From assembly GCF_014646055.1 (NCBI RefSeq), contig NZ_BMMS01000005.1:62001-126000 (forward strand): 64,000 nucleotides of DNA, written 5' to 3'. Every line of letters begins with the position of its first letter. Positions within the stretch are counted from its first letter, which is position 1. The position numbers and the translations under genes are program-made. The notes beneath the pieces were generated by a model. That model saw only the letters and a program-made list of their open reading frames with translations, made no database searches and was not told the origin of the DNA. Shown here piece after piece: positions 54,108-62,480 of the stretch. Source of the stretch: Wenjunlia tyrosinilytica. Its GTDB lineage: Bacteria; Actinomycetota; Actinomycetes; Streptomycetales; Streptomycetaceae.

Positions 54108-54641
54108 ATGGCGGAGGCGTTGGTCGCGGAGGTCGGCGGTCTGAGGCCCGACATCGACCCGGAGGCGTTCATCGCCCCGACGGCCGTGGTGGTGGGGGCC
54201 GTGCGGCTGGGTCCGCGGGCGAACGTCTGGTACCACGCGGTGCTGCGCGGTGACGCCGAGACGATCGCCGTCGGAGCGCAGACCAACATCCAGGACAACT
54301 GCACCGTGCACGCCGATCCCGGCTTCCCGGCGGTCCTCGGCGAGCGGATCACCGTCGGCCACAACGCCGTCCTGCACGGCTGCACCATCGAGGACGACGT
54401 CCTGATCGGCATGGGCGCGACCGTCCTCAACGGCGCCCACATCGAGGCCGGCTCCCTGGTGGCGGCGGGCGCGGTCGTTCCCCAGGGGATGCGGGTGCCC
54501 GCCGGCTCCCTCGTGGCAGGCGTCCCGGCGAAGGTCCGCCGCCTGCTGACCGAGGAGGAACGCGCCTCCATCAAGGCCAACGGCGAGGGCTACCTCCTCC
54601 TCGCCGAAGCCCACACCACAGCCCACCCGATCCAGGGCTGA
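54108..54641 (+). CDS. gamma-class carbonic anhydrase family protein
   Basis: A 177-residue left-handed beta-helix metalloprotein. The three zinc His are visible: VHADPGF (His after TNIQDNCT), GHNAVLHGC (two His, spaced 5). It also has WYHAVLRGDAETI. The family includes true gamma carbonic anhydrases and related YrdA/CaiE proteins; activity must be tested. The ATG at 54108 follows AGGAGAGGGG; a possible -10 (TACGGT) lies at 54049-54054. Divergent from the acyltransferase. Confidence 0.88.
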   Translation: MAEALVAEVGGLRPDIDPEAFIAPTAVVVGAVRLGPRANVWYHAVLRGDAETIAVGAQTNIQDNCTVHADPGFPAVLGERITVGHNAVLHGCTIEDDVLIGMGATVLNGAHIEAGSLVAAGAVVPQGMRVPAGSLVAGVPAKVRRLLTEEERASIKANGEGYLLLAEAHTTAHPIQG

Positions 54642-54751
54642 CGCCCGCGCCGGGAGGCACCACCGCTGACGCCCCGCCGCCGGGTCGGCGCCCGCCGTCA
54701 ACCCCGCGTGGGGGCGCGCCTGCTCCCAGGTGTCCGCGGCGAAGTGGAGGG

Positions 54752-54829
54752 TCATTCACCGATCAGCGCGGCGTCCTTGGGCGTGGCCGGGCGGACGGAG
54801 ATCCCTGGTCTGTGCTCGTCCGCGGACAT
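54752..54829 (-). pseudogene. possible N-terminal remnant of a GNAT acetyltransferase
   Basis: A 25-residue ORF on the minus strand whose last part, ISVRPATPKDAALIGE, looks like the first strand and helix of a GNAT domain, ending at a stop. The rest of a domain was not found. Low confidence. Confidence 0.25.
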
Positions 54830-54833
54830 CCGA

Positions 54834-55352
54834 CTACTGTCCGGGCGGCGTCTGCGGCCCGCAACCGGATTCCCGTCCCGCCAGGTGCCGGGCCAGGCCG
54901 CGGCGGCCGCCGCGCATCATCCAGGTGTGGTTGGCGACCAGCACCGGGCGGGCGAGCGGGGAGAGGCGGCGCAGGAGGGGCCTGCGGACGACGACGTCCT
55001 GGTCGAAGTCGACCCGGGTGCCGCGGCCGTCCGCCCGTACCGTCCAGCGGAACCAGCCCTCCAGGTCGCCGCCGAGGTTTGCCTGAAGGGTCCCGGCCTC
55101 CGCGTCCTCGACACCGCGTGTGGCGGTGATGAACAGGTCGTAGGGCAGGAACGAACGGGCCACCAGCTCCCCGGACTCCTCGTCCACGCGGCGGATCAGG
55201 CGGATCTGCGGCCACCAGCGGGCGTAGTCGTCGGGCTCGCGCAGGACCGCGTACACCCGCTCGCGCCGCGCCCCGAGACGCCAGTTCCCCGAGAACCGGT
55301 AGCGGTTGAGGTCCACGGCGGGCCACCGGCCTTCCGGCTTGGTCTGTGCCAC
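54834..55352 (-). CDS. SRPBCC-fold protein (polyketide cyclase/dehydrase-like)
   Basis: A 172-residue hydrophobic-cavity protein: ERVYAVLREPDDYARWWPQIRLIRRVDEES at the start and LEGWFRWTVRADGRGTRVDFDQDV in the middle. Members bind lipids or hydrophobic small molecules; no specific role can be assigned. The start is a GTG at 55352 with AGGGGC just upstream. Divergent from the DUF1990 gene, 17 bp apart. Confidence 0.75.
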   Translation of the reverse strand: MAQTKPEGRWPAVDLNRYRFSGNWRLGARRERVYAVLREPDDYARWWPQIRLIRRVDEESGELVARSFLPYDLFITATRGVEDAEAGTLQANLGGDLEGWFRWTVRADGRGTRVDFDQDVVVRRPLLRRLSPLARPVLVANHTWMMRGGRRGLARHLAGRESGCGPQTPPGQ

Positions 55353-55357
55353 GCCCC

Positions 55358-55363
55358 TATGCT
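55358..55363 (+). promoter_or_regulatory. -10 of a leaderless DUF1990 mRNA
   Basis: TATGCT, exactly 6 nt before the ATG at 55370. Confidence 0.5.
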
Positions 55364-55369
55364 GGCACG

Positions 55370-55915
55370 ATGAGCGCTTCGCCGGGCGGACAGCACCTCG
55401 ACCCGCCGTTCACCTACCCGGAGGTCGGTCGGACGCGCGAGGGGGAAGGGCTGCCGGACGGCTACGACCGTCTGCGGGTGACCGCACCGGTCGGGCACGG
55501 CCGTGCCCTCTTCGAGGCGGCGGGCGAGGCGGTGCTCGACTGGAGCATGCACCGCGCGGTCGGGGTGCGGATCGCGCCGCACACCCCTCGGGCGGCGCCC
55601 GGTGTCGAGGTGACGCCGGAGCTCGGGGTGGGGCCGCTGCGGGTGGCGGCGCCCTGCCGGGTGGTGTGGACGGTGGACGACGAGCGGCGGACGGGCTTCG
55701 CCTACGGGACCCTGCCCGGCCATCCCGAGCGCGGCGAGGAGGCGTTCGTCGTGGAGTTCGACGGCGACGCCGTGACCCTGACCGTGACGGCCTTCAGCCG
55801 TCCCGCGCGCTGGTACACCCGCGCCGCGGCTCGTCTGGTCCCGCTCTTCCAGCGTGCGTACGCCCGCCGCTGCGGTCGGATGCTGGCCCGGGAGGCCTCC
55901 CGCCGCACAAGGTGA
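55370..55915 (+). CDS. DUF1990 family protein
   Basis: A 181-residue protein with PFTYPEVGRTR at the start and GHGRALFEAAGEAVLDWSMHRAVGV in the middle, typical of DUF1990 (a SRPBCC-like fold). Function unknown. Its last 122 bp are antisense to the 3' end of psuK. Confidence 0.82.
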   Translation: MSASPGGQHLDPPFTYPEVGRTREGEGLPDGYDRLRVTAPVGHGRALFEAAGEAVLDWSMHRAVGVRIAPHTPRAAPGVEVTPELGVGPLRVAAPCRVVWTVDDERRTGFAYGTLPGHPERGEEAFVVEFDGDAVTLTVTAFSRPARWYTRAAARLVPLFQRAYARRCGRMLAREASRRTR

Positions 55916-56783
55916 CCGCCAGGGCTCCCGTGCGGCACCCGGCGTCCAGCGCCTCCGCCAGATCCGCCCCGCCCAGCCGGGCGGCCAGGAAGCCCCCGGC
56001 GAAGGCGTCGCCGGCGCCTATCGTGTCCACGACCCGCGCGGGAGGCTCGGCGTTCCTCCTGGCGACGAGCCCGCCGTCCGCCGCCGCCATCGCTCCGCGC
56101 GCCCCCAGTTTGACGACCGCGGCCGCGTACCAGCCGCTCAGCCGTACGGCCGCCGCGTGCGGATCCTTCTCGGTGGTGAGCAGGGCCGCCTCGTCCTCGT
56201 TGGGCAGGAGCACCGAGCAGGCACGGGTGGCCTCGAGGAAGGTCCGCACACCGAAGCCGCGCAGGAAGCCCGACGACGCGGGGTCGACGCTGACGGGGAC
56301 ATCCGCCCGGCTCGCGGCCGCCAGTACCGTCTGGGCGAGGCGGCGGCCGGAGTCGGTGAAGAACGTGTAGCCCGACACATGGACCAGGCCGACGCCGTCC
56401 AGGAGGGCGTCGTCCCAGTCCTCCGGGGACAGCCGGCCGCCGGCCGCCCTGTCGGTGACCATGGTGCGCTCCCCTGTCGGATCGACCAGGGCGATGACGC
56501 GGGCGGTCGGACGGCAGGGGTCCACCGCCAGGCGCGGCTCGACGCCGCTGAGCGCGAGCTCGTCCTCGTGCCAGCGCGCGCTGTCGGCGCCGACCCGGCC
56601 CAGCATCCGGACCGCGGCCCCCGAGTGCGCGGCCCAGGCGGCGGTATTGGCACCTGAGCCACCCGGGCGTACCTCGATGGCGGCGGCCGTGTCGGTGCCG
56701 CGGGTCAGTGCGTGCTCCTGGTGGGCGACGACATCGGTGACGACGTCGCCCACGACGAGCAGGACCGGTGCGCTAGTCGGCAT
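55794..56783 (-). CDS. psuK: PfkB-family kinase, probable pseudouridine kinase
   Basis: A 329-residue ribokinase-fold enzyme: RPGGSGANTAAWAAHSGAAVRMLGRVGAD (PfkB signature 1) and VVDTIGAGDAFAGGFLAARLGG (signature 2, catalytic Asp). It probably phosphorylates pseudouridine, inferred from psuG upstream; sugar kinase is the fallback. The ATG at 56783 overlaps psuG by 11 bp. Normal members end near VTL; here no stop follows and the frame runs about 35 residues further, into the antisense of the DUF1990 gene. Confidence 0.85.
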   Translation of the reverse strand: MPTSAPVLLVVGDVVTDVVAHQEHALTRGTDTAAAIEVRPGGSGANTAAWAAHSGAAVRMLGRVGADSARWHEDELALSGVEPRLAVDPCRPTARVIALVDPTGERTMVTDRAAGGRLSPEDWDDALLDGVGLVHVSGYTFFTDSGRRLAQTVLAAASRADVPVSVDPASSGFLRGFGVRTFLEATRACSVLLPNEDEAALLTTEKDPHAAAVRLSGWYAAAVVKLGARGAMAAADGGLVARRNAEPPARVVDTIGAGDAFAGGFLAARLGGADLAEALDAGCRTGALAVTLCGGRPPGPASDRSGGRTHAGRAGPDEPRRGCTSARDG

Positions 56784-57690
56784 CGGCGGCCGCCCAGGCG
56801 GTGGCGACGGCGGCGGCCAGCCGCACATTGCCGCGCACGGCGGCCAGGTTGGCCTCGAGGGAGGCGCCGGCGGTGTGCCGCACGAGATGGTCGAGGAGGA
56901 ACGGCGTCACGGCCTGGCCGCTGACGTTCTCTCGCTCGGCCGCCGCGAGCGCCTCGGCCAGCACGCGGTCGTGCACCCCGGGGTCGAGCTGCTCGGCTTC
57001 CGGGACCGGGTTCGCCACGATGAGCGCCGACCTGGGGCCGTCCAACTCGTCCTGTGCCCGCATCACTTCGGCGATCTCCCGCGGGGAGTCGAGCGACCAG
57101 TCGACGTGTTCCCCGGAGCGGCTGAGGTAGAAGCCGGGGAACTCGGTGGTGCGGTATCCGGCGACCGCCACGCCGAGGGTCTCCAGCCGCTGGAGGGTCG
57201 CGGGGACGTCGAGGATGGACTTCACGCCCGCGCACACCACGGTGATCCGGGTGCGGCTGAGCAGCGGCAGATCGGCCGACTCGTCCTGAACGGCGGTCCA
57301 GTCGCGGTGCACTCCCCCGAGGCCACCGGTGGCGAAGACCCTGATGCCCGCCCGCTCCGCGAGGAACGCGGTACCCGACACCGTCGTCGCCCCGCTGACC
57401 CCGGTGGCCAGCGCCACCGGCAGGTCGCGGGCGCCGAGCTTGCGCACGCTCGTGTCGTCGGCGATACGCCGCACCTGCTTGTCGTCCAGGCCGACGTGGG
57501 CGGTGCCGTCGAGCACGGCCACGGTGGCGGGAACGACACCCTGCTCCCGCAGCAGCCCCTCCAGCTCGACCGCGACCTCGTGATTGCGCGGCCGTGGCAG
57601 GCCGTGCGCGATGATCGTCGACTCCAGGGCAACGACGGGCGCCCCGTGCTCCAGCGCCTCACGGACTTCGTCGGACAGGTGGATCGGCAA
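56773..57690 (-). CDS. psuG: pseudouridine-5'-phosphate glycosidase
   Basis: A 305-residue enzyme cleaving the C-C glycosidic bond of pseudouridine-5'-phosphate to uracil and ribose-5-phosphate. Family blocks: VALESTIIAHGLPRPRN, ATVAVLDGTAHVGLD, KLGARDLPVALA, GATTVSGT, VFATGGLGGVHR, and VANPVPE. The TTG at 57690 follows GGAGG by 6 nt. First gene of the psuG-psuK operon for recycling modified RNA nucleosides. Confidence 0.94.
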   Translation of the reverse strand: MPIHLSDEVREALEHGAPVVALESTIIAHGLPRPRNHEVAVELEGLLREQGVVPATVAVLDGTAHVGLDDKQVRRIADDTSVRKLGARDLPVALATGVSGATTVSGTAFLAERAGIRVFATGGLGGVHRDWTAVQDESADLPLLSRTRITVVCAGVKSILDVPATLQRLETLGVAVAGYRTTEFPGFYLSRSGEHVDWSLDSPREIAEVMRAQDELDGPRSALIVANPVPEAEQLDPGVHDRVLAEALAAAERENVSGQAVTPFLLDHLVRHTAGASLEANLAAVRGNVRLAAAVATAWAAADAD

Positions 57691-57813
57691 GACGGACCTC
57701 CACTCGACGGGCAACGGGAGTAAGGGTCATACCCCGCCGCGCCCGCACTCGATCATGCGGCGCGCGACCCGATCACGGCGACGGACGCGGCCCCGCACGG
57801 TGGTCATGTGCTC

Positions 57814-59469
57814 TCAGCCCACCGCGGCGGCCGCGGCTCGTCCCGCGGCACGACCGGAGAACAGGCAGCCGCCCAGGAAGGTCCCCTCCAGGGCCCGGTA
57901 GCCGTGCATCCCGCCGCCCCCGAACCCGGCGACCTCACCGGCCGCGTAGACCCCGGGAAGCGGCTCGCCGCCCGTGCGCAGGACCCGACCCGACAGGTCG
58001 GTCTCCAGGCCGCCGAGGGTCTTGCGGGTGAGGATGTTCAGCCGCACCGCGATCAGCGGCCCCGCCTTGGGGTCCAGCAGGCGGTGCGGCGGGGCCACCC
58101 GGATCAGCTTGTCGCCGACGTATTTGCGGGCCCCGCGGATCGCGGTGATCTGGAGGTCCTTGGTGAAGGTGTTGCCGATCTCCCGGTCCCGCGCGGTGAT
58201 CTCCCGGCGCAGTGCGGCCTCGTCGATCAGTGGCAGTTTGGTCAGGGCGTTCATACCGCGCACCAAAGCGGTGAGGTCGCGCTCGACGACGAAGTCGGCC
58301 CCGTGCTCCTTGAACGCCTCCACCGGTCCCGGAGCGCCCGGCAGCGCCCTTTTGAGGACGTCCCGCACGCTCCTGCCGGTCAGGTCGGGGTTCTGCTCGG
58401 ACCCGGACAGGGCGAACTCGCGCTCGATGATCTTCTGTGTGAGGACGAACCAGGAGTAGTCGTGGCCCGTCCCCATGATGTGCTCGAGCGTGCCCAGGTT
58501 GTCGAAGCCGGGGAACAGCGGCACCGGCAGGCGGCGGCCGTGTGCGTCCAGCCACAGCGACGAGGGGCCGGGCAGGATCCGGATCCCGTGCTGTTTCCAG
58601 ACGGGGTTCCAGTTCTCGATGCCCTCGGTGTAGTGCCACATGCGGTCGCGGTTGACCACCCGGCCCCCGGCCTCCTCGGTGACACCCAGCATGAGCCCGT
58701 CCACATGCTCGGGGACCCCGGAGAGCATCCGCTGCGGGGGGCGGCCCAGGCGCTCCGGCCAGTTGCGGCGGACGAGGTCGTGATTGCCGCCGATCCCACC
58801 CGAGGTGACGACGACGGCCTGCGCCCGCAGTCCGAAGGTCCCGGTCACATCGCGGCTGCTGGCCTCGCCCCGGGCCGCGCCACTGGGCGCCAGCACCTCC
58901 CCGTCCACGCCGTCGACGGCGCCCCCGCTGGTGCTGAGTGCGGTCACCCGGTGCCGGAACCTGCATGTCACCCGGCCCCGCGCCGCCGCCTCGCGCACCC
59001 GCCGCACGAAGGGCTCGATCACCCCCGGCCCGGTGCCCCACGTGATGTGGAAGCGCGGCACGGAGTTGCCGTGCCCGGTCGCCAGGTACCCACCGCGCTC
59101 GGCCCAGCCGACGACGGGGAAGAGCCGTATCCCCATGGAATGCAGCCAGCTGCGCTTCTCCCCCGCCGCGAAGTCCACGTACGCCTCGGCCCAACGGCGC
59201 GGCCAGTAGTCCTCGTCGCGGTCGAATCCGGCCGTGCCCAGCCAGTCCTGCATGGCCAGGCCGTGCGAGTCCCGTACCCTCATCCGGCGCTGCTCGGGCG
59301 AGTCCACGAGGAAGAGCCCGCCGAACGACCAGAACGCCTGTCCCCCCATCGAGGCCTCGGGCTCCTGGTCCACGAGGATCACTCTGCGCCCCGCGTCGGC
59401 CAGCTCCGCGGTGGCGACCAGCCCCGCAAGTCCCGCTCCGACGACGATGACGTCAGCGTCGAGTGCCAT
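57814..59469 (-). CDS. FAD-binding dehydrogenase (KstD-like)
   Basis: A 551-residue flavoprotein: N-terminal FAD fold VIVVGAGLAGLVATAELADAG with VDQEPEASMGGQAFWSFGG, middle substrate region, and C-terminal VYAAGEVAGFGGGGMHGYRALEGTFLGGCLFSG (second FAD block). The family includes 3-ketosteroid delta-1-dehydrogenase and fumarate-reductase-like enzymes, but relatives of this subgroup have no known substrate. The ATG at 59469 is used; GAAGGA is 11 nt upstream. Confidence 0.87.
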   Translation of the reverse strand: MALDADVIVVGAGLAGLVATAELADAGRRVILVDQEPEASMGGQAFWSFGGLFLVDSPEQRRMRVRDSHGLAMQDWLGTAGFDRDEDYWPRRWAEAYVDFAAGEKRSWLHSMGIRLFPVVGWAERGGYLATGHGNSVPRFHITWGTGPGVIEPFVRRVREAAARGRVTCRFRHRVTALSTSGGAVDGVDGEVLAPSGAARGEASSRDVTGTFGLRAQAVVVTSGGIGGNHDLVRRNWPERLGRPPQRMLSGVPEHVDGLMLGVTEEAGGRVVNRDRMWHYTEGIENWNPVWKQHGIRILPGPSSLWLDAHGRRLPVPLFPGFDNLGTLEHIMGTGHDYSWFVLTQKIIEREFALSGSEQNPDLTGRSVRDVLKRALPGAPGPVEAFKEHGADFVVERDLTALVRGMNALTKLPLIDEAALRREITARDREIGNTFTKDLQITAIRGARKYVGDKLIRVAPPHRLLDPKAGPLIAVRLNILTRKTLGGLETDLSGRVLRTGGEPLPGVYAAGEVAGFGGGGMHGYRALEGTFLGGCLFSGRAAGRAAAAAVG

Positions 59470-59610
59470 GGATTTTGTGTCCTTCCGGGAGCCTGCGCGG
59501 GGGCGGACGTGATGGTGGAGACGACCGGGTGCGTGAATCTTCGGCCCCCCGGATTCTTCAGACCCCCGGGCGCGCAGGTCAACGGCTCGTGACACACATT
59601 CGGTCCAGCG

Positions 59611-60723
59611 TCACACCGGCGGCTCGAAACGGACGTCGTGCCCGGTGGCGTCCCCGGCCGCGAAGGTGAGCAGGCGCCCGCCCTCCTCGGTCAGTGCTTC
59701 ACGGTCCTTGGACGGCAACCTCACAAAGGGCTGGACGACGAGCGTGGCCGCGCCGCGGTCCCGGGTGATCCGCCACGTCCCGGCCACGAAGCCGTCGATG
59801 AGGATGGAGGCGCTGATGACGCCGTTGACACCGAACAGCTTCGCGCGGTCCTCCTCGGCGATGATCCGGGTGCGGTCGTCGTAGGACAGGAGCATGTTGT
59901 CGAACTCCGACAGGAACCTGACCGGTACCGGGGTGTCGGGGGCGGGGCGCGGCGCCTCGGGAAGGTCGAACAACTCCCTCCCGTGCTCGTCCCGGAAGGT
60001 GCGCAGCCGGGGACGCAAGTCCTCGAAGACGGAGCGAAGGCCGGTCAGCCCCGACCAGACCTGGGTGTCCTTGACGGTTGCCGGGCCGAAGGCGCCCAGA
60101 TGGCGGAGCACCATCTCTCCGGCGGCCGGACTCTCCACGAGCGGGCGGCCGAGCCAGGACTCGGCCGTGGTGTGCAGGGCGCGGCCGCTCCGCCCCCACA
60201 CCGCGCGGGGTGGCACCTGGACCAGCGGAACGAGCATGCGCACGGCGTTGGACAGGTCCGCGGGTGAGCGGTCCGGCCACCGCTCGCGCAGCACGGCTCC
60301 CACCTCCGCGGGCGTACGCGGCACTTCCTCGACCAGGGCACGCCCCGCGGCCTCGAGTTCGGCGAGGTCCACCCCCGCGAGTCCCCGGCCGAAACCGCCC
60401 CTCATGGCGCGGTCCAGGCACGGCTGGACGAGCGGACGCAGCTTCAGGCAGTCGTCGGCGGTGACGAGGTGGATGGTGCCTCGCATGAGCACGATGCGCA
60501 CCGCCTGCCGCTCGGTCAGCAGCTTGGCCAGCTCGTCGGGGTGGAAGCCCTCGATCCTGGACCACAACGCGTAGTAGGCGCTCATGGGGGCCTGGGACTG
60601 CATTCCGACCAGGTGCTCGATCACGTCGGCGGCCGGCACCGGGCGCCGTTCCAGCAGCATCTGCCGCTCCAGCAGCGCCCTGTTGAGCGCCCGGCGGCCC
60701 AGCGTCTCGTCCTTGTTCGTCAT
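59611..60723 (-). CDS. HTH_42 winged-helix DNA-binding protein (AlkZ/YcaQ superfamily)
   Basis: A 370-residue member of the family that includes DNA glycosylases excising crosslinked or alkylated bases. It has LGRRALNRALLERQMLLERRP, then GMQSQAP with Gln-x-Gln at residues 42-44, the position of the catalytic Gln-aliphatic-Gln of AlkZ, though here the middle residue is Ser. Others: LMRGTIHLVTADD and the Asp/Glu-rich SEFDNMLLSYDDRTRI. Whether it is an active glycosylase needs testing. The ATG at 60723 is 6 nt from a -10, so leaderless. Divergent from the WYL regulator. Confidence 0.85.
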   Translation of the reverse strand: MTNKDETLGRRALNRALLERQMLLERRPVPAADVIEHLVGMQSQAPMSAYYALWSRIEGFHPDELAKLLTERQAVRIVLMRGTIHLVTADDCLKLRPLVQPCLDRAMRGGFGRGLAGVDLAELEAAGRALVEEVPRTPAEVGAVLRERWPDRSPADLSNAVRMLVPLVQVPPRAVWGRSGRALHTTAESWLGRPLVESPAAGEMVLRHLGAFGPATVKDTQVWSGLTGLRSVFEDLRPRLRTFRDEHGRELFDLPEAPRPAPDTPVPVRFLSEFDNMLLSYDDRTRIIAEEDRAKLFGVNGVISASILIDGFVAGTWRITRDRGAATLVVQPFVRLPSKDREALTEEGGRLLTFAAGDATGHDVRFEPPV

Positions 60724-60729
60724 GGGGGG

Positions 60730-60735
60730 ACTCTA
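60730..60735 (-). promoter_or_regulatory. -10 of a leaderless HTH_42 mRNA
   Basis: TAGAGT on the minus strand, exactly 6 nt before the ATG at 60723. Confidence 0.5.
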
Positions 60736-60740
60736 AAATC

Positions 60741-60767
60741 CTTCGCGGACAGTTTCGGTCCGCAAAG
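60741..60767. promoter_or_regulatory. 27-bp near-perfect palindrome, probable WYL regulator operator
   Basis: CTTCGCGGAC-n7-GTCCGCAAAG: arms match at 9 of 10 positions, between the divergent HTH_42 and WYL genes and next to the HTH_42 -10. Its placement suits autoregulation and repression of the glycosylase-like gene. Confidence 0.6.
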
Positions 60768-60785
60768 ACCGGCAGACTGCGGAGC

Positions 60786-60850
60786 ATGAAGGAAACCAGC
60801 GCATGGAAGCCGACACGTGAAGGAAGCCGACGCATGAAGGATGCCGGCAC
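60786..60850 (+). repeat. 17-bp tandem repeats containing start codons before the WYL gene
   Basis: Four degenerate units begin at 60786, 60803, 60817 and 60834 (ATGAAGGAA, ATGGAAGCC, GTGAAGGAA, ATGAAGGAT), each followed by (G/A)CC(G/A)(A/G)C, leading into the real ATG at 60851. Spacings are 17, 14, 17 and 17 bp. The true start therefore has several out-of-frame lookalikes upstream. Confidence 0.75.
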
Positions 60851-61801
60851 ATGAAAGAGACTTCGGCGCGGCTGCTGCGACTGCTCTCGCTCCTCCAGAC
60901 CCGCCGCGACTGGTCGGGCGAGGATCTCGCGGACCGGCTGGGGGTGACCACGCGCACGGTCCGCCGGGACGTCGACAAGCTGCGCGGGCTCGGCTACCCG
61001 GTCAACGCCACCCCCGGCGCGGCCGGAGGCTACCGGCTCGGCGCGGGCGCGGCCCTGCCGCCGCTCCTCCTGGACGACGACGAGGCCGTGGCCGTCGCCG
61101 TGGGGCTGCGCACCGCCGCGGGCGGCACGGTCTCCGGGATCGAGGAGACCTCGGTGCGTGCCCTGGCCAAGCTGGAGCAGGTGCTGCCGTCGCGGCTGCG
61201 CCACCGGGTCAACGCGCTGCAGTCCATCACCGTCCCCATGGCGACGGCGGCGCCCACCGTGGACGCGGACGTGCTGACCGCGATCGCCGCCGCGTGCCGC
61301 GACCACCAGCGGCTGCGGTTCGACTACCGCAGCCACGAGGGAACGGACAGTCTGCGCACGACCGAGCCGCACCGCCTGGTGCACACGGGCCGGTACTGGT
61401 ACCTGGTGGCCTGGGACGCCGGGCGCGAGGACTGGCGGACCTTCCGGGTGGACCGGATCACCCCGAAGATCCCCACCGGACCCCGTTTCACTCCGCGCGA
61501 ACCCCCGGACACAGACATCGCCGCCTACACCTCATGGGCGGTCTCCACCGGCGCCTACCGCTACCGGGCGCGGATCACGCTGCACGCGCCCATCGAGCGG
61601 ATGGCGCTGAAGGTGCCGCCGACCACGGGGTTCCTGGAGGCGATCGACGACCGCACCTGCACCCTGCGGACGGGGTCCAACGCACTCGACGCCCTGGCCG
61701 TCTACATCGCGCTGATCGGGGTCGACTTCGTGGTCCATGAGCCACCGGAGCTGGTGGAACAGGTCAGGACGCTGGCGGGCCGGTTCTCCCGCGCCACCTG
61801 A
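60851..61801 (+). CDS. WYL-domain transcriptional regulator (YafY family)
   Basis: A 316-residue regulator: N-terminal HTH_11 (RLLRLLSLLQTRRDWSGEDLADRLGVTTRTVRRDVDKLRGLG), then a WYL domain (RLRFDYRSHEGTD, RYWYLVAWDAGREDWRTFRVDRI) and a WYL C-terminal extension. WYL proteins sense nucleic acids or small ligands, and several control DNA-damage genes. Start at ATG 60851 is preferred as homology begins there. Confidence 0.92.
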   Translation: MKETSARLLRLLSLLQTRRDWSGEDLADRLGVTTRTVRRDVDKLRGLGYPVNATPGAAGGYRLGAGAALPPLLLDDDEAVAVAVGLRTAAGGTVSGIEETSVRALAKLEQVLPSRLRHRVNALQSITVPMATAAPTVDADVLTAIAAACRDHQRLRFDYRSHEGTDSLRTTEPHRLVHTGRYWYLVAWDAGREDWRTFRVDRITPKIPTGPRFTPREPPDTDIAAYTSWAVSTGAYRYRARITLHAPIERMALKVPPTTGFLEAIDDRTCTLRTGSNALDALAVYIALIGVDFVVHEPPELVEQVRTLAGRFSRAT

Positions 61802-61840
61802 CGCTGCGGCGGACCTTCCCTCGGGCCGGTTCGCCCGCCA

Positions 61841-61856
61841 CCGCCCGCGTGGGCGG
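61841..61856 (+). terminator. hairpin after the WYL gene
   Basis: CCGCCC (61841-61846) and GGGCGG (61851-61856) with a 4-nt loop, within a longer GC-rich palindromic patch. Confidence 0.4.
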
Positions 61857-62020
61857 GCGGGGTGCGCACGACGAGGGGCCGACACGCGGAGGTCCGCCGC
61901 GGCCATCTCGGGTTCGCCCGCGTTTTGCCGCCGGACTCTCCGACGCCGCCTGGCTCTCGTGGGTCCACGTACCGCCGAAGGGCGGGGCGGGGGCCGGTGA
62001 CGCGGGTCGCGAACCGCGAG
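61857..62020. other. intergenic, no gene recognised
   Basis: Part of the 312-bp gap between the WYL and DUF1304 genes. No coding or structured element beyond the adjacent hairpin and operator. Confidence 0.4.
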
Positions 62021-62068
62021 ACTTCCTGTACAGCTGTCCATAACTTCCTGTACAGTCGTCCAGGAAGT
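62021..62068. promoter_or_regulatory. repeated palindromic operator of the DUF1304-tetR operon
   Basis: A 22-bp direct repeat (62021-62042 and 62043-62064), each with CTGTACAG (62026-62033 and 62048-62055). Also ACAGCTGT (62030-62037) and long arms ACTTCCTG/CAGGAAGT (62043-62050 and 62061-62068). This suits binding of the TetR encoded in the operon. Confidence 0.65.
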
Positions 62069-62113
62069 CGGCGTGGAGTCGAGTGGAGAAGCCGGGTGAA
62101 GGAGTTGGCGGCC

Positions 62114-62476
62114 ATGCAGGTGGCGGCGCAGGTGCTGGTGGGTGCGGTCGCGGTGATCCATACGTACTTCCTGATATTGGAGATGTTCCTCTGGGACACC
62201 CCGCGCGGCAGGAAGGTGTTCGCGACCACGCCGGAGTTCTCCCGCGAGAGCGCGCCGCTGGCCGCCAACCAGGGCCTCTACAACGGGTTTCTGGCCGCCG
62301 GCCTGGTCTGGGGCCTGGTGTCGGACGACCCCGTGGCGTTCGGGGCGCAGGTGTTCTTCCTGGTCTGCGTGATCGTCGCCGGGCTCTACGGCGCCGCCAC
62401 GGTCAACAAGCGCATCCTCGCCGTCCAGGCGGTCCCGGCCGCGGTCGCCCTGGCGCTCGTCGTGGCGGCGGGGTGA
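62114..62476 (+). CDS. DUF1304 membrane protein
   Basis: A 120-residue protein with four helices: VAAQVLVGAVAVIHTYFLILEMFLW at the start, then NQGLYNGFLAAGLVWGLV, AFGAQVFFLVCVIVAGLYGAATV and VQAVPAAVALALVVAAG. The IHTYFLILEMFLWDTPRGRKVF and LAANQGLYNGFLAAGLVWG blocks are diagnostic. Function unknown. The ATG at 62114 has AAGGAG 9 nt upstream; a GTG at 62096 is the alternative. It is co-transcribed with the TetR gene 4 bp downstream. Confidence 0.85.
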   Translation: MQVAAQVLVGAVAVIHTYFLILEMFLWDTPRGRKVFATTPEFSRESAPLAANQGLYNGFLAAGLVWGLVSDDPVAFGAQVFFLVCVIVAGLYGAATVNKRILAVQAVPAAVALALVVAAG

Positions 62477-62480
62477 GGCG

